Shown: positions 36,776 through 46,685 of the stretch, piece after piece
How positions within the stretch are numbered: the first letter of the stretch is position 1
How the letters are laid out: the number at the start of each line of letters is the position of its first letter
Assembly (NCBI GenBank): GCA_045864775.1
Contig: BTVR01000001.1
Span: 558,001-622,000 of the forward strand
Origin: Macondimonas sp045864775
GTDB lineage: Bacteria > Pseudomonadota > Gammaproteobacteria > UBA5335
Reading direction: 5' to 3'
DNA: 64,000 nucleotides
Made by a program: the position numbers and the translations under genes
The notes under the pieces: model-generated
The model's database searches: none
Seen by the model: the letters and a program-made list of their open reading frames with translations, nothing else
What the model was told of the DNA's origin: nothing

Positions 36776-39391
36776 TCAGGCCGGCACCTCGAAGCGTTGA
36801 TAGACCTCGATCTGATCGCCGGGCTGCACGTCGTTGTAGTTGCGTACGGCGATACCGCACTCGGTGCCCGCACGAACTTCGCTCACGTCATCCTTGAAGC
36901 GGCGCAGCGACTCCAGCTCGCCCTCGAACACCACGACGTTGTTGCGCAGCACCCGGATCGGGCAATTGCGCCGCACCGCGCCTTCCATGACCAGACAGCC
37001 GGCGACGGCGCCCATCTTGGAGGAACGGAACACGTCGCGCACTTCGGCGATGCCCACCACTTCCTCTCTGATCTTGGGCGCCATGAGTCCGGTGATGGCG
37101 TTCTTCACCTCTTCGAGCGCCTGGTAGATGATGCTGTAATAGCGCACGTCGGTGCCGGTTTCGCTGATCAGCCGCCGCGCCGCAGCGTCTGCCCGGACGT
37201 TGAAGGCGATGACGATGGCAGAGGATGCCACCGCCAGATTGACGTCTGATTCGGTGATCCCGCCAAGTCCGCGCGCGACGACGTTGACCTTTACCTCTTC
37301 ATTGGACAGGGCTATGAGCGCGTCGCTCAAAGCCTCGACCGAACCCTGCACGTCGGCCTTGACGATGAGGTTGACCTGCTGAAGGTTGCCTTCTTCCAGA
37401 CGGTTGAAGACGTCTTCGAGCTTGGCCGTAGCCTGCTTGGCCAGGCGCACGTCGCGGAATTTCCCTTGGCGGTACAGCGCGATTTCGCGGGCCTTGCGCT
37501 CATCGGCAACCACCATGAACTCGTCGCCGGCATTGGGCGTGCCCGAGAGGCCCAGAATCTGCACCGGGATGGACGGCCCCGCCTGGGTGACCGGCCGACC
37601 GGTCTCGTCGAACATGGCGCGCACGCGCCCCCATTCCTGGCCGCACAGCAACACGTCACCCCGCTCCAGGGTGCCCTTTTGCACCAGCACCGTCGCGACC
37701 GAGCCGCGCCCCTTCTCGAGACTCGACTCGATAACCACGCCGGCTGCTGGGCCCTGCACGACAGCCTTGAGTTCCATTACTTCCGCCTGCAGCAGCACCG
37801 CCTCGAGCAAGGCGTCCATGTTGGTGCCCTGTTTGGCCGACACGGGCACGAACATCGACTCGCCGCCCCAGTCCTCGGGCACCACGCCGTGCTGGACCAG
37901 CTCGTTCTTGATGCGTTCGAGGTCGGCGCCGGATTTGTCGATCTTGTTGATCGCCACGATGATCGGCACCCGCGCGGCCTTTGCGTGCTGGATCGCTTCG
38001 ATGGTCTGCGGCATCACACCGTCGTCGGCGGCCACCACCAGAATCACGATATCGGTGGCCCGAGCGCCACGGGCGCGCATGGAGGTGAATGCGGCGTGAC
38101 CGGGCGTATCCAGGAAAGTGATCATGCCTCGCGGCGTGCTGACGTGGTAGGCACCGATGTGCTGGGTGATCCCCCCGGCCTCGCGATCGGCCACCTTGCT
38201 GCGCCGAATGTAGTCCAGCAACGTCGTCTTGCCGTGATCGACGTGCCCCATCACGGTCACCACCGGCGCGCGCGAGGTGCCTTCGGCCTGCTGACCTTCG
38301 CCTTCGCTGAGGAGTGCCTCCTCCAGCGCCGACTCCTTGAGCATCTTCGAGGTGTGACCCATCTCGTCGACCAGCAGTGAGGCCGTTTCCTGGTCGATCA
38401 CCTGGTTGATGGTGGCCATGACGCCCATGCCCATCAGGGTCTTGATGACTTCGGGCGCCTTTACGGCCATGCGCTGCGCCAGCTCCCCGACCGTGATGGT
38501 CTCGGGGATCAACACTTCGCGCACCACCGGCACGACCGGCTTTTCGAACTGATGACGAAGCGCCGAGGCATCCGTGCGCCCGCCCTTGCGCCTGCCACCA
38601 CTGCGGCGCGCTGCATCGCCGCCGCGATCGTTGCGATCCCGCCGATTGGCGGGTCCGTCCGAACGTTCCTTCCTGCGTCCGTCACCCCGCTTGTCAGCCT
38701 GGCCGGCGGGGGCGGGTGAAGCCGGCGCCGGGCGGCCCGGCTCTGATGGGCGCCGGGCGCCCATCGCCGGACGCGGCGCATCGCGGGACGGTGTGTCGGT
38801 CCGGCGCGGAGGAACGGCGCTGCGTTCGGCGTCACGGGCGGGCGGGCCGGGGGGCTGCGGCGCGGCGCGCCCGGTCGCGGCCGCCTCGATCGCGGAAGGT
38901 CCGGTCGACGGCGCCACCGACGTATCGTTGCCGCTCGGGAAGGATCCGATGTGGTCGGCTGCTGCCACAGGAGCCGCCGCGACGATCGGCTCGACTGCGG
39001 TGGTTTCCGATTCCTGAATCGCGCCCTGTTCGAGCTCGACCTGCGCGCCGGAGAGGGATTCGGGAGCTTCGGTGCTGCCATCTTCGGCCACGGTCGGGCG
39101 CTTGATGTACGTGCGCTTTTTGCGTACCTCGACGGTCACCGTCTTGCCGCGCCCCTGCGTGCCCGCCAGCCTGATTTCGCTCGTCGTCTTGCGCTTCAGG
39201 GTGATGCGCTGCGGCTCGGCCGCCTCGCCCCGGCTACGCCGCAGGTAACCCAGCAATTGCGTCTTTTCATGGTCCGTAATGGGATCCTCCGGCCCCTTGG
39301 TCGGGATCCCGGCCTCGCTCAGCTGTTCCTGCAGGCGCTCCACAGGAATGCCCACCGTTTCCGCGAATTGCTTCACCGTCACTTCAATCAT
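36776..39391 (-). CDS. infB: Translation initiation factor IF-2
   Basis: GTPase that brings formylmethionyl-tRNA to the 30S subunit. 871 residues from ATG 39391 (MIEVTVKQFA; a GTG two codons earlier is possible). Order: an IF2_N domain at 1-50, a long Pro/Ala/Arg-rich linker to about 275, a second IF2_N (ETITVGELAQRMAVKAPEVI), then the G domain with GHVDHGKTT near 383, DTPGHAAF and NKID, and domains II-IV. ATG has a GGTGAG-type site. Confidence 0.97.
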   Translation of the reverse strand: MIEVTVKQFAETVGIPVERLQEQLSEAGIPTKGPEDPITDHEKTQLLGYLRRSRGEAAEPQRITLKRKTTSEIRLAGTQGRGKTVTVEVRKKRTYIKRPTVAEDGSTEAPESLSGAQVELEQGAIQESETTAVEPIVAAAPVAAADHIGSFPSGNDTSVAPSTGPSAIEAAATGRAAPQPPGPPARDAERSAVPPRRTDTPSRDAPRPAMGARRPSEPGRPAPASPAPAGQADKRGDGRRKERSDGPANRRDRNDRGGDAARRSGGRRKGGRTDASALRHQFEKPVVPVVREVLIPETITVGELAQRMAVKAPEVIKTLMGMGVMATINQVIDQETASLLVDEMGHTSKMLKESALEEALLSEGEGQQAEGTSRAPVVTVMGHVDHGKTTLLDYIRRSKVADREAGGITQHIGAYHVSTPRGMITFLDTPGHAAFTSMRARGARATDIVILVVAADDGVMPQTIEAIQHAKAARVPIIVAINKIDKSGADLERIKNELVQHGVVPEDWGGESMFVPVSAKQGTNMDALLEAVLLQAEVMELKAVVQGPAAGVVIESSLEKGRGSVATVLVQKGTLERGDVLLCGQEWGRVRAMFDETGRPVTQAGPSIPVQILGLSGTPNAGDEFMVVADERKAREIALYRQGKFRDVRLAKQATAKLEDVFNRLEEGNLQQVNLIVKADVQGSVEALSDALIALSNEEVKVNVVARGLGGITESDVNLAVASSAIVIAFNVRADAAARRLISETGTDVRYYSIIYQALEEVKNAITGLMAPKIREEVVGIAEVRDVFRSSKMGAVAGCLVMEGAVRRNCPIRVLRNNVVVFEGELESLRRFKDDVSEVRAGTECGIAVRNYNDVQPGDQIEVYQRFEVPA

Positions 39392-39424
39392 GCTCACCCC
39401 CGCGCCTGCGAACCGTTCTCACCA

Positions 39425-40924
39425 TCACTCATGCTGGTCCGCAAACCAGTGCTCCCGCGCCTTCATGATCAGGGCGGCCGCCCGATCCCGGCTTAACCCG
39501 CCGATATCGAGCAGATCATCGACCGCCTGCTCGGCCAAATCTTCTCGCGTCCGAATCCCGTGCCGGGCCAGCAGCCGGGCCAATTCGGCGTCCATACCCT
39601 CCAGATCGAGCAGATCCCGAGCGGGCTCGCTGTCTCCGGCGTGTTCTTCGCTGGCGATGGCGCGCGTCAGCAACGCATCCTTGGCCGCCTCGCGCAGCGC
39701 GCTGACGACATCCTCGTCGAACTCTTCGATTTCCAGCAACTCGGCAGCGGGCACGTAGGCGACTTCCTCCACACTCGAGAAGCCCTCTCGCACCAGAATG
39801 GCCGCGATCTCTTCATCGACGCCAATCTCACGAACGAACAGGCCAACGAGGTTGTTGGCTTCGGCCTCACTCTTGGCGTGTGCCTGCTCCTGATCCATGA
39901 CGTTCAAGGTCCAACCAGTCAGTTCGCTGGCCAGGCGCACGTTCTGCCCGCCACGACCGATCGCCAACGACAGCTTGTCGGCATCCACCGCCACATCCAT
40001 GCTGTGGGATTCTTCGTCGACCACGATGGAGACCACATCGGCCGGCGACATGGCGTTGATCACGAACTGGACGGGATTGATGTCCCAGGGAACGATGTCC
40101 ACGCGCTCGCCGGACAATTCGTTGGATACCGTCTGCACCCGCGAGCCCCGCATACCGACACAGGCGCCCACCGGATCGATCCGCCGATCATGAGCCAAGA
40201 CGGCAATCTTGGCCCGCAACCCCGGATCGCGCGCGGCGCCCTTGATCTCGATCACGCCCTGACCCACTTCCGGTACTTCGAGCTTGAACAGTTCGATCAA
40301 GAACTCCGGCGCCGTCCGGCTCAGAAAAAGCTGCGGGCCGCGCGCTTCGGATCGCACTTCCTTGAGATAGGCGCGGAGCCGGTCCCCGGTGTGCACCATT
40401 TCCCGCGGAATCATCCATTCTCGGGGCACCATCGCTTCGATATTGCCGCCGAGATCGAGAATCACGTTGCCGCGCTCGACCTTCTTGACCATGCCCATGA
40501 CGAGTTCGCCGACCCGATCCCGATACTGGTCGACGATCTTGGCGCGTTCCGCCTCGCGCACCTTCTGCACGATGACCTGCTTGGCCGCCTGTGCCGCGAT
40601 GCGGCCGAAGGGCAAGGACTCGATCGGTGCTTCGATGAATTCGCCGACCGCGATCGACGGATTGGATTCGCGCGCCTTCGCGAGAGGCACCTGGGTGTGG
40701 GGGTTGATCTCGAGCGCGTCGTCGGCCACGACTTCCCAGCGGCGCGTGGTGGCATACGCGCCCGTACGGCGATCGATCCGCACGCGCACATCGATATCGT
40801 CCTCCGCCAACCGCTTACGGGTCGCCGACTCCAGAGCCGCTTCGATGGCGCTGAAGATGACCTCGTCATCCACGCCCTTTTCATTCGAAAGCGCCTCGAC
40901 CACCAACAGAATTTCTTTGCTCAT
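39425..40924 (-). CDS. nusA: Transcription termination/antitermination protein NusA
   Basis: RNA polymerase-binding factor for pausing, termination and antitermination. 499 residues: N-terminal polymerase-binding domain (to about 125), S1 (KVERGNVILDLGGNIEAMVP), two KH domains including ACVGMRGSRVQTVSNEL and LAIGRGGQNVRLASELTG, and two acidic C-terminal helix-hairpin-helix repeats (LLEIEEFDEDVVSALREAAKDA and a later DLLDIGGLSRDRAAALI), the gammaproteobacterial layout. Overlaps rimP by ATGA. Confidence 0.97.
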   Translation of the reverse strand: MSKEILLVVEALSNEKGVDDEVIFSAIEAALESATRKRLAEDDIDVRVRIDRRTGAYATTRRWEVVADDALEINPHTQVPLAKARESNPSIAVGEFIEAPIESLPFGRIAAQAAKQVIVQKVREAERAKIVDQYRDRVGELVMGMVKKVERGNVILDLGGNIEAMVPREWMIPREMVHTGDRLRAYLKEVRSEARGPQLFLSRTAPEFLIELFKLEVPEVGQGVIEIKGAARDPGLRAKIAVLAHDRRIDPVGACVGMRGSRVQTVSNELSGERVDIVPWDINPVQFVINAMSPADVVSIVVDEESHSMDVAVDADKLSLAIGRGGQNVRLASELTGWTLNVMDQEQAHAKSEAEANNLVGLFVREIGVDEEIAAILVREGFSSVEEVAYVPAAELLEIEEFDEDVVSALREAAKDALLTRAIASEEHAGDSEPARDLLDLEGMDAELARLLARHGIRTREDLAEQAVDDLLDIGGLSRDRAAALIMKAREHWFADQHE

Positions 40925-41424
40925 CTTTTTGATCCTCGGCGTGGACTCGCTGTGGAGACTTGAGGCGCCAACCGAGCCCGCTCGATGTCCGTCAATCGCA
41001 GCGTCACCCGTGTCCCTTCGACATCGACCTGAACCGATTCGCCATCGGCAGCCACCAGTTCGCCCAGAAAATTACGTCGGCCCGCCACCGGCGCCCAAGT
41101 CCGCACCTTGACCTGATCGCCAATGAAGCGCTCAAAGTGTTGCGGCTTGACCAGCGGCCGATCGTCGCCGGGCGATGAGACCTCGAGTACGTACTCGCCC
41201 GGGATGGGGTCGTGGACGTCGAGCAGCCCAGCGGCTTGGTGACTGACCTGCTCGCAGTCCGCGAGGCCGATGCCTTCCGGCCGGTCGATATAAAGGCGCA
41301 CCCGTTGCCGTCCGCCCTGCAGGTGCTCGACGCAGATGAGTTCGTAACCCATGTCGGCCAACGCGGGCGCGAGCAAATGCTCGAGTCTCTCTCGCAAAGA
41401 CTGGCCAGCAACCGAATCGGTCAA
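40921..41424 (-). CDS. rimP: Ribosome maturation factor RimP
   Basis: Needed for 30S subunit maturation. 167 residues from TTG 41424, which has GGGAG eight bases upstream; no ATG exists before the conserved sequence. Family motifs are MGYELICVEHLQGG, LYIDRPEGIGLADCEQVSHQ and the YVLEVSSPGDDRPL segment. Extending further upstream would run into the terminator hairpin. First gene after tRNA-fMet, as in E. coli. Confidence 0.93.
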   Translation of the reverse strand: MTDSVAGQSLRERLEHLLAPALADMGYELICVEHLQGGRQRVRLYIDRPEGIGLADCEQVSHQAAGLLDVHDPIPGEYVLEVSSPGDDRPLVKPQHFERFIGDQVKVRTWAPVAGRRNFLGELVAADGESVQVDVEGTRVTLRLTDIERARLAPQVSTASPRRGSKR

Positions 41425-41478
41425 CGCGTACTCTCCCGTAGCGGACGGAGGCCGTAACAAACCCCAAACATCAGGAAC

Positions 41479-41506
41479 AAAAAAGCCCCTTAACCGGGGC
41501 TTTTTC
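41479..41506 (-). terminator. Intrinsic terminator between tRNA-fMet and rimP
   Basis: Minus strand: AAAAAGCCCC, a 6-base loop, GGGGCTTTTTT. It lies 20 bases beyond the tRNA 3' end, so it should end most tRNA transcripts; rimP expression would then need read-through or a weak local start, as is known for E. coli metY-rimP. Confidence 0.8.
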
Positions 41507-41524
41507 TTCAAGGCAATATTCGAT

Positions 41525-41601
41525 TGGTAGCGGGGGCAGGATTTGAACCTGCGACCTTCGGGTTATGAGCCCGACGAGCTGCCAGACTGCTCCACCCCGC
41601 A
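41525..41601 (-). tRNA. Initiator tRNA-fMet (CAT)
   Basis: 77 bases with CCA encoded. Anticodon loop CTCATAA on a TCGGG/CCCGA stem gives the three consecutive G-C pairs that mark initiator tRNAs, and the acceptor stem pairs from position 2 to 7. Position 1 is T and position 72 is T, so 1:72 is unpaired as initiators need, but the usual bases are C and A. It lies upstream of rimP-nusA-infB like E. coli metY. Confidence 0.95.
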
Positions 41602-41616
41602 TCCGGTTAAGCGACC

Positions 41617-41645
41617 ATTATATGCGTATCGCGGCGCTTGCGCAA
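41617..41645 (-). promoter_or_regulatory. Strong promoter of tRNA-fMet
   Basis: Minus strand: TTGCGC (41645-41640), exactly 17 bases, consensus TATAAT (41622-41617). The start point would be near 41610, about 9 bases before the tRNA. It is followed by a GC-rich stretch but no perfect stringent-response discriminator. Confidence 0.75.
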
Positions 41646-41656
41646 TACCGCTGCGG

Positions 41657-43099
41657 TCAAAAGGCGAGCAGACAGGCGCGAATCAGCTGCTCCGGCAGGA
41701 TTCCGAATCCGAGGACGAGGCCGCCGTTGACGATCAGCAGCCAGCGAACATCCGGACTGGTTGTCAGCGGCGCAGACTCGACCGGTGCCTCGAAGTAAAG
41801 CTGCCACACGACTTTCAGGTAATAGAACGCGCTGATGACAGCGAACACGACCGCAATGACGGCCATCAACCCGTAGCCTTGGTCCATGACTGCATCGAGC
41901 ACCAGCAGCTTCGCATAGAAGCCGGCAGTCGGCGGCACGCCCGCCATGGAAAACATGAACAAGGCGAGAAGCGCGGCCAACCAGGGGCTGCGGTTGTTGA
42001 GCCCCTTGAGGTCATCCATGGTCTCTGCCTCGTGTCCGGCACGACTCATGAGGATCAGCACCCCGAAGGCACCCATCGCCATCAAGGCATAGATGAGAAT
42101 ATAGAACAGCGCGGAGGCGTAGCCGACTGGATTGGCGGCCAGGATGCCAAGCAATACGAAACCGATGTTCGCGATTGCCGAATAGGCCAGCAGCCGCCTC
42201 ACATTGGTCTGGGCGATCGCGACCACGCTGCCGATCGCCAACGACAGTATGGACATGGCCATCAGGAGCTGTCGCCAATCGTCGGTCAGTCCCTCGAGGC
42301 CTTCCGCCAGCAGCCGGATCGCCATGGCGAACGCGGCGAGCTTGGAAGCCGAAGCAACGAGCAAGGCGACCGGTGCGCTCGCGCCTTGGTACACATCGGG
42401 CATCCAGTTGTGGAAGGGAACGGCTCCGAGCTTGAAGGCGACGCCGGCAGCGACGAAGGTCATGGCCAGCAACAGCGGCAGACTGCCCACCGGCTGGTCG
42501 GCGATGCGGGCGGAGAGTTCGTCAAGTTGCAGGGTTCCGGTCACGCCGTACAGGATGGACATGCCGTAGAGCAGCATGCCCGACGCGATGGCGCCCAGCA
42601 CGAAGTACTTCATCGCCGCCTCGGCGCTGAGCATGCGTTCGCGATTGAACGCCACCAAGGCATACAGACTCAGCGACATCAACTCCAGACCCAGGTAGAG
42701 GGTGATGAAGTGCGCTGCCGAAATCAGCACCATCATGCCCAGTGTCGAGAACAAGGTCAGCAGGTAGAACTCGCCCTGGTCCAACTGCCGCGCGCGCAGG
42801 TAGTCCCGCGCATAGATCAGCATGACGCCGCTCACCAGGGTAACGGCGACCTTCAGTACCACGGCCAGGCGATCCAGAACGAACGTCTCGCTGAAGGCCA
42901 TCAGCGGGGCATCGATCCCCTGTCCGACTTTCAGCACAGCCGCTGCCGTACCGGCCAGCGCCAGCAAGCTTAAGCCGTGGGTGAGATGGCGCCAACGCGG
43001 CGGGAGGAACAGGTCGATCACCAATATTCCGCACAGGGCCGCCAAGAGCAGGATCTCAGGTGCTGCAGGCCAAACCGATGCAGTCGAAGTCATGTCCAT
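41657..43099 (-). CDS. nuoN: NADH-quinone oxidoreductase subunit N
   Basis: Antiporter-like proton-pumping membrane subunit of complex I. 480 residues of mostly transmembrane helix, with EAAMKYFVLGAIASGMLLYG (the conserved lysine/glutamate helix region) and LLAYSAIANIGFVLLG. Last gene of the nuo operon; no terminator is seen after it, so transcription may continue toward the tRNA-fMet promoter. Confidence 0.95.
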   Translation of the reverse strand: MDMTSTASVWPAAPEILLLAALCGILVIDLFLPPRWRHLTHGLSLLALAGTAAAVLKVGQGIDAPLMAFSETFVLDRLAVVLKVAVTLVSGVMLIYARDYLRARQLDQGEFYLLTLFSTLGMMVLISAAHFITLYLGLELMSLSLYALVAFNRERMLSAEAAMKYFVLGAIASGMLLYGMSILYGVTGTLQLDELSARIADQPVGSLPLLLAMTFVAAGVAFKLGAVPFHNWMPDVYQGASAPVALLVASASKLAAFAMAIRLLAEGLEGLTDDWRQLLMAMSILSLAIGSVVAIAQTNVRRLLAYSAIANIGFVLLGILAANPVGYASALFYILIYALMAMGAFGVLILMSRAGHEAETMDDLKGLNNRSPWLAALLALFMFSMAGVPPTAGFYAKLLVLDAVMDQGYGLMAVIAVVFAVISAFYYLKVVWQLYFEAPVESAPLTTSPDVRWLLIVNGGLVLGFGILPEQLIRACLLAF

Positions 43100-43126
43100 T
43101 CCCGAATCATCCTGGGGTTGGGGCGA

Positions 43127-44644
43127 TCAGAGCTTGCCCGGCAAGATCTGGAGCAGCAACTGTTGAACGGAGGGTTCGATCACCGCCAGCAAGGGCCTGG
43201 GCCAGATTCCCAAGGCGAGCACCATGACGGCCAGTACGCCAAGCATGAGGAACTCCCGGGCACTGAGGTCCGTGAGGTGGTCGACCTCCGGATTGGTGAC
43301 CGGACCGAACGCGACTCGCTTGACCAGCCACAGGGAATAGGACGCGCCGATGATGAGCGTGGTCGCCGCCATGAACGCGATCCAGGGACTGGCCTGAAAA
43401 CTCGCCAGAATGACCAGGAACTCGCCGACGAACCCGGAAGTCGCCGGCAATCCGGAATTGGCCATGGCGAACAGAACAAAAAGGGCAGCAAAGATCGGCA
43501 TCCGCGCCGTAACCCCGCCGTAGGCACTGATCCTGCGGGTGTGCATGCGGTCATAGAGCACACCGACGCACAGGAACATGGCGCCGGAGATGAAGCCATG
43601 CGAAATCATCTGCACCACGGCGCCGGTCATGCCCATCGACAAGCCGGGCGGGCCGTCCGCAACGGCGCTGGCGCCCCAAAAGGGCAGGAAGAAGCCCAGC
43701 GTCACGAAACCCATGTGAGCGATGGACGAATAGGCGATGAGCTTCTTCATGTCCTCCTGCACCATCGCCACCAGACCCACATAGATGATGGCGATCAGGC
43801 TGAGCGTGGCCATCAGGCCGGCCATCTCTGCCGCAGCGTCGGGCGCGATCGGGAGCGCATAGCGCAGGAAACCATAGGCGCCCATCTTGAGCGTGATGGC
43901 CGCAAGAATGACGGAACCCCCGGTCGGCGCCTCGACGTGCGCATCGGGCAACCAGGTATGCACCGGCCACATCGGCACCTTGACCGCAAAGGCCGCCAGG
44001 AAGGCCAGGAAAATCAGCGTCTGCTCGGTGGAATTGAGCGGCAGCCCCTGCAGGGTGAGTACGTCGAATCCGCCGCTTTGCTGATACAGGTAGATGAACG
44101 CCACCAACATCAGCACTGAGCCGAAGAAGGTGAACAGGAAGAACTTCACCGTCGCATAGATCCGGCGCGGGCCGCCCCAGATGCCGATGATGATGAACAT
44201 CGGTATCAGCATCGCTTCCCAGAACACATAGAACAACAGCGCGTCCACCGCGGCGAATACGCCGACCATGAGGCCTTCCATGATCAGGAAAGACCCCAGA
44301 TAGCCGGCCACGCGCTGCTTGACCGATTCGGTCGCCGCGAACACCGTGAAAATCGTCATGAACGTGGTCAGGATGATCAGCGGCATCGACAATCCGTCCA
44401 CACCCAGCGCGTAGTCGGCACCGAGAGATGGGATCCACAGGGCGCGCTCGACGAATTGAAGGTCCGCGCGGCCGACTTCGAATTCCGTCCAGAGACCCAG
44501 GCTGAGCAGGAATGTCGCGAGCGCAACCGCGAGCGCCAGCCCACGGGCCAGCGAGACGCGTGCATTTCCTGCCCACAGGACCGCGAGGCCACCGACGATG
44601 GGCGTCCAGATCAAAAGGCTCAGCAGCGGCAGATCGGCAAACAT
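43127..44644 (-). CDS. nuoM: NADH-quinone oxidoreductase subunit M
   Basis: Second antiporter-like proton channel. 505 residues, with FYVFWEAMLIPMFIIIGIWG carrying the helix-5 glutamate, FKVPMWPVHTWLPDAHVEAP-type sequence (here beginning VKVPMWPVH), and KLIAYSSIAHMGFVTLG. Helices span the length. nuoN follows after 27 bases. Confidence 0.96.
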   Translation of the reverse strand: MFADLPLLSLLIWTPIVGGLAVLWAGNARVSLARGLALAVALATFLLSLGLWTEFEVGRADLQFVERALWIPSLGADYALGVDGLSMPLIILTTFMTIFTVFAATESVKQRVAGYLGSFLIMEGLMVGVFAAVDALLFYVFWEAMLIPMFIIIGIWGGPRRIYATVKFFLFTFFGSVLMLVAFIYLYQQSGGFDVLTLQGLPLNSTEQTLIFLAFLAAFAVKVPMWPVHTWLPDAHVEAPTGGSVILAAITLKMGAYGFLRYALPIAPDAAAEMAGLMATLSLIAIIYVGLVAMVQEDMKKLIAYSSIAHMGFVTLGFFLPFWGASAVADGPPGLSMGMTGAVVQMISHGFISGAMFLCVGVLYDRMHTRRISAYGGVTARMPIFAALFVLFAMANSGLPATSGFVGEFLVILASFQASPWIAFMAATTLIIGASYSLWLVKRVAFGPVTNPEVDHLTDLSAREFLMLGVLAVMVLALGIWPRPLLAVIEPSVQQLLLQILPGKL

Positions 44645-44681
44645 GCAGAGGTTCCTTTCCCCTTGCGACGGATCGCGACTA

Positions 44682-46679
44682 TCAGCGAACGAACAACATC
44701 CAACCCAGCAACCCGGTCAGACCGATCAGCATGGCGAAGGCGTAGTGATACAGATAGCCGGTCTGCAAGGTACGGCCCTTGGCGGCCCATCCGGCGATCC
44801 GCTGCGCCGTTCCGTTGACGAGGCGGCCATCGATCAGATCGACGTCCCCCCGCTCCCAGAACAAACGCCCCAGTGCCCGTCCGGTGCCCGCGAATCCCTG
44901 AATGTACAGGGCGTCGAAGCCATACTTGTGTTCAAACAGCCAGCGCAGCGCGCGGGTGGGTCCGAAGCGCCGGCCAAAGAACTCCGCCACGCTGGGATTG
45001 ACCAGATAGATGTAAGCAGCACACGCCACGCCGGCGAGGGCGAGATAGACGGCCGGACCCGAGAACCCATGCATCACGAACGCCAAGGGGCCATGGAAGT
45101 GGGCGCCCATCTCGCCCAGGACGTCATGCGCATGCGCCACGGTCAGCACGCCGCGGAAAAAGTCCCCGAACAGCATGGGTTCGATCGTCAAAGCGCCGAT
45201 GGCAATCGAGGGAATCGCGAGCAGCACCAGCGGCAACGTCACAACCCACGGGGACTCATGGGGTTCGTGCGCGCCGTGATGGTCGTGGTCGGCGTGCCCG
45301 TCATGGGCATGCCCCCCGAAGCGCTCGGCACCATGAAACACCATGAAGATCAGCCGGAAGGTGTAAAACGCCGTGATGAACACGCCCGACAGCACCGCCG
45401 CATGAGCGATGCCGGCACCGGGCAGATGCGATTCGGCCACCGCTTCGATCAATGCATCCTTGGAAAAGAACCCGGAAAACCCCGGGAACCCGATCAAGGC
45501 CAGAGACCCGATCAGACAGGTCACATAAGTGATCGGAAGCCGGCGCCACAAGCCACCCATACGTCGCATGTCCTGCTCATGATGCATGGCAATGATCACA
45601 GACCCCGCTGCGAGGAACAGCAAGGCCTTGAAGAAGGCGTGCGTCATGAGGTGAAAAACGGCCGCCGAGTACGCCGATACGCCTAGCGCAACCGTCATGT
45701 AGCCGAGTTGTGACAACGTGGAATAGGCCACGACGCGCTTGATGTCGGTCTGCACGATCCCGAGCAGGCCCATGAAAAAGGCGGTCGCCGATCCGATCAC
45801 CAGGATCGTGCTCAGCGCGGTCTCGGAGAGTTCATAAATCGGCGACATCCGCGCCACCATGAAGATACCCGCGGTGACCATGGTCGCGGCATGAATCAAG
45901 GCAGAAATCGGCGTGGGGCCTTCCATCGAGTCCGGCAGCCACACATGCAGCGGCATCTGAGCGGATTTACCCATGGCGCCCACGAACAGCAACAGGGCGA
46001 TCACTGTCAGAACCGACCACGTCGTCCCGGGAACGACGCTGATCAGTTGTCCCTGCAGGGCCGGAACGGCGGCAAACACTTCGCGATAATCCAGGCTACC
46101 CGTGTACTGCAACACGGCCGCGATACCGAGCAGGAAGCCAAAGTCGCCTACCCGATTGACCAGAAAGGCCTTCATATTGGCGAACACGGCGCTGGGACGG
46201 GTGTACCAGAAGCCGATAAGCAGGTAGGAGACCAGACCGACCGCTTCCCAACCGAAGAAAAGCTGCAGGAAATTATTGGCCATCACCAGCATCAGCATGG
46301 CGAAGGTAAACAGCGAAATGTAGCTGAAGAAACGCTGGTAGCCGTCGTCGTCGTGCATGTAGCCGATGGTGTAGATGTGCACCATGAGCGACACGAAGGT
46401 GACGACACACATCATCAGCGCCGTAAGGTTGTCAACCAGAAAACCGACTTCCAATCGGAGTCCGTCGACGACGCCCCACGTGTAGAGCGCTTGATTGAAC
46501 GGCGCTGCGCCATCGAAGGCATGCGCCTTCAGCACCCATAAGGACAACAAGCACGAGAGCCCGACCCCGCCGATGGTGACGGTGTGCGCCGCCGTGCGCC
46601 CGATCCGACGTCCGAAGAGGCCGGCGAGGATCGCGGCGATCAGAGGCGCCAACACGATGGTCAGATAAATCTGTTGCAT
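44682..46679 (-). CDS. nuoL: NADH-quinone oxidoreductase subunit L
   Basis: Largest antiporter-like subunit, 665 residues, whose C-terminal lateral helix runs along NuoM and NuoN. Motifs are FFGWEAVGLVSYLLIGFWY, KSAQMPLHVWLPDSMEGPTP and RVVAYSTLSQLGYMTVALG. A histidine-rich loop (GHAHDGHADHDHHGAHEPHE) between late helices is unusual-looking but such loops occur in NuoL. It starts 6 bases after nuoK. Confidence 0.96.
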   Translation of the reverse strand: MQQIYLTIVLAPLIAAILAGLFGRRIGRTAAHTVTIGGVGLSCLLSLWVLKAHAFDGAAPFNQALYTWGVVDGLRLEVGFLVDNLTALMMCVVTFVSLMVHIYTIGYMHDDDGYQRFFSYISLFTFAMLMLVMANNFLQLFFGWEAVGLVSYLLIGFWYTRPSAVFANMKAFLVNRVGDFGFLLGIAAVLQYTGSLDYREVFAAVPALQGQLISVVPGTTWSVLTVIALLLFVGAMGKSAQMPLHVWLPDSMEGPTPISALIHAATMVTAGIFMVARMSPIYELSETALSTILVIGSATAFFMGLLGIVQTDIKRVVAYSTLSQLGYMTVALGVSAYSAAVFHLMTHAFFKALLFLAAGSVIIAMHHEQDMRRMGGLWRRLPITYVTCLIGSLALIGFPGFSGFFSKDALIEAVAESHLPGAGIAHAAVLSGVFITAFYTFRLIFMVFHGAERFGGHAHDGHADHDHHGAHEPHESPWVVTLPLVLLAIPSIAIGALTIEPMLFGDFFRGVLTVAHAHDVLGEMGAHFHGPLAFVMHGFSGPAVYLALAGVACAAYIYLVNPSVAEFFGRRFGPTRALRWLFEHKYGFDALYIQGFAGTGRALGRLFWERGDVDLIDGRLVNGTAQRIAGWAAKGRTLQTGYLYHYAFAMLIGLTGLLGWMLFVR

Positions 46680-46685
46680 GCTCGC

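Noticed and set aside
45241..45330. Histidine-rich loop in NuoL as a sign of fusion or metal-binding insertion
   Set aside because: Such loops vary widely among NuoL proteins and the helices on both sides remain in register.
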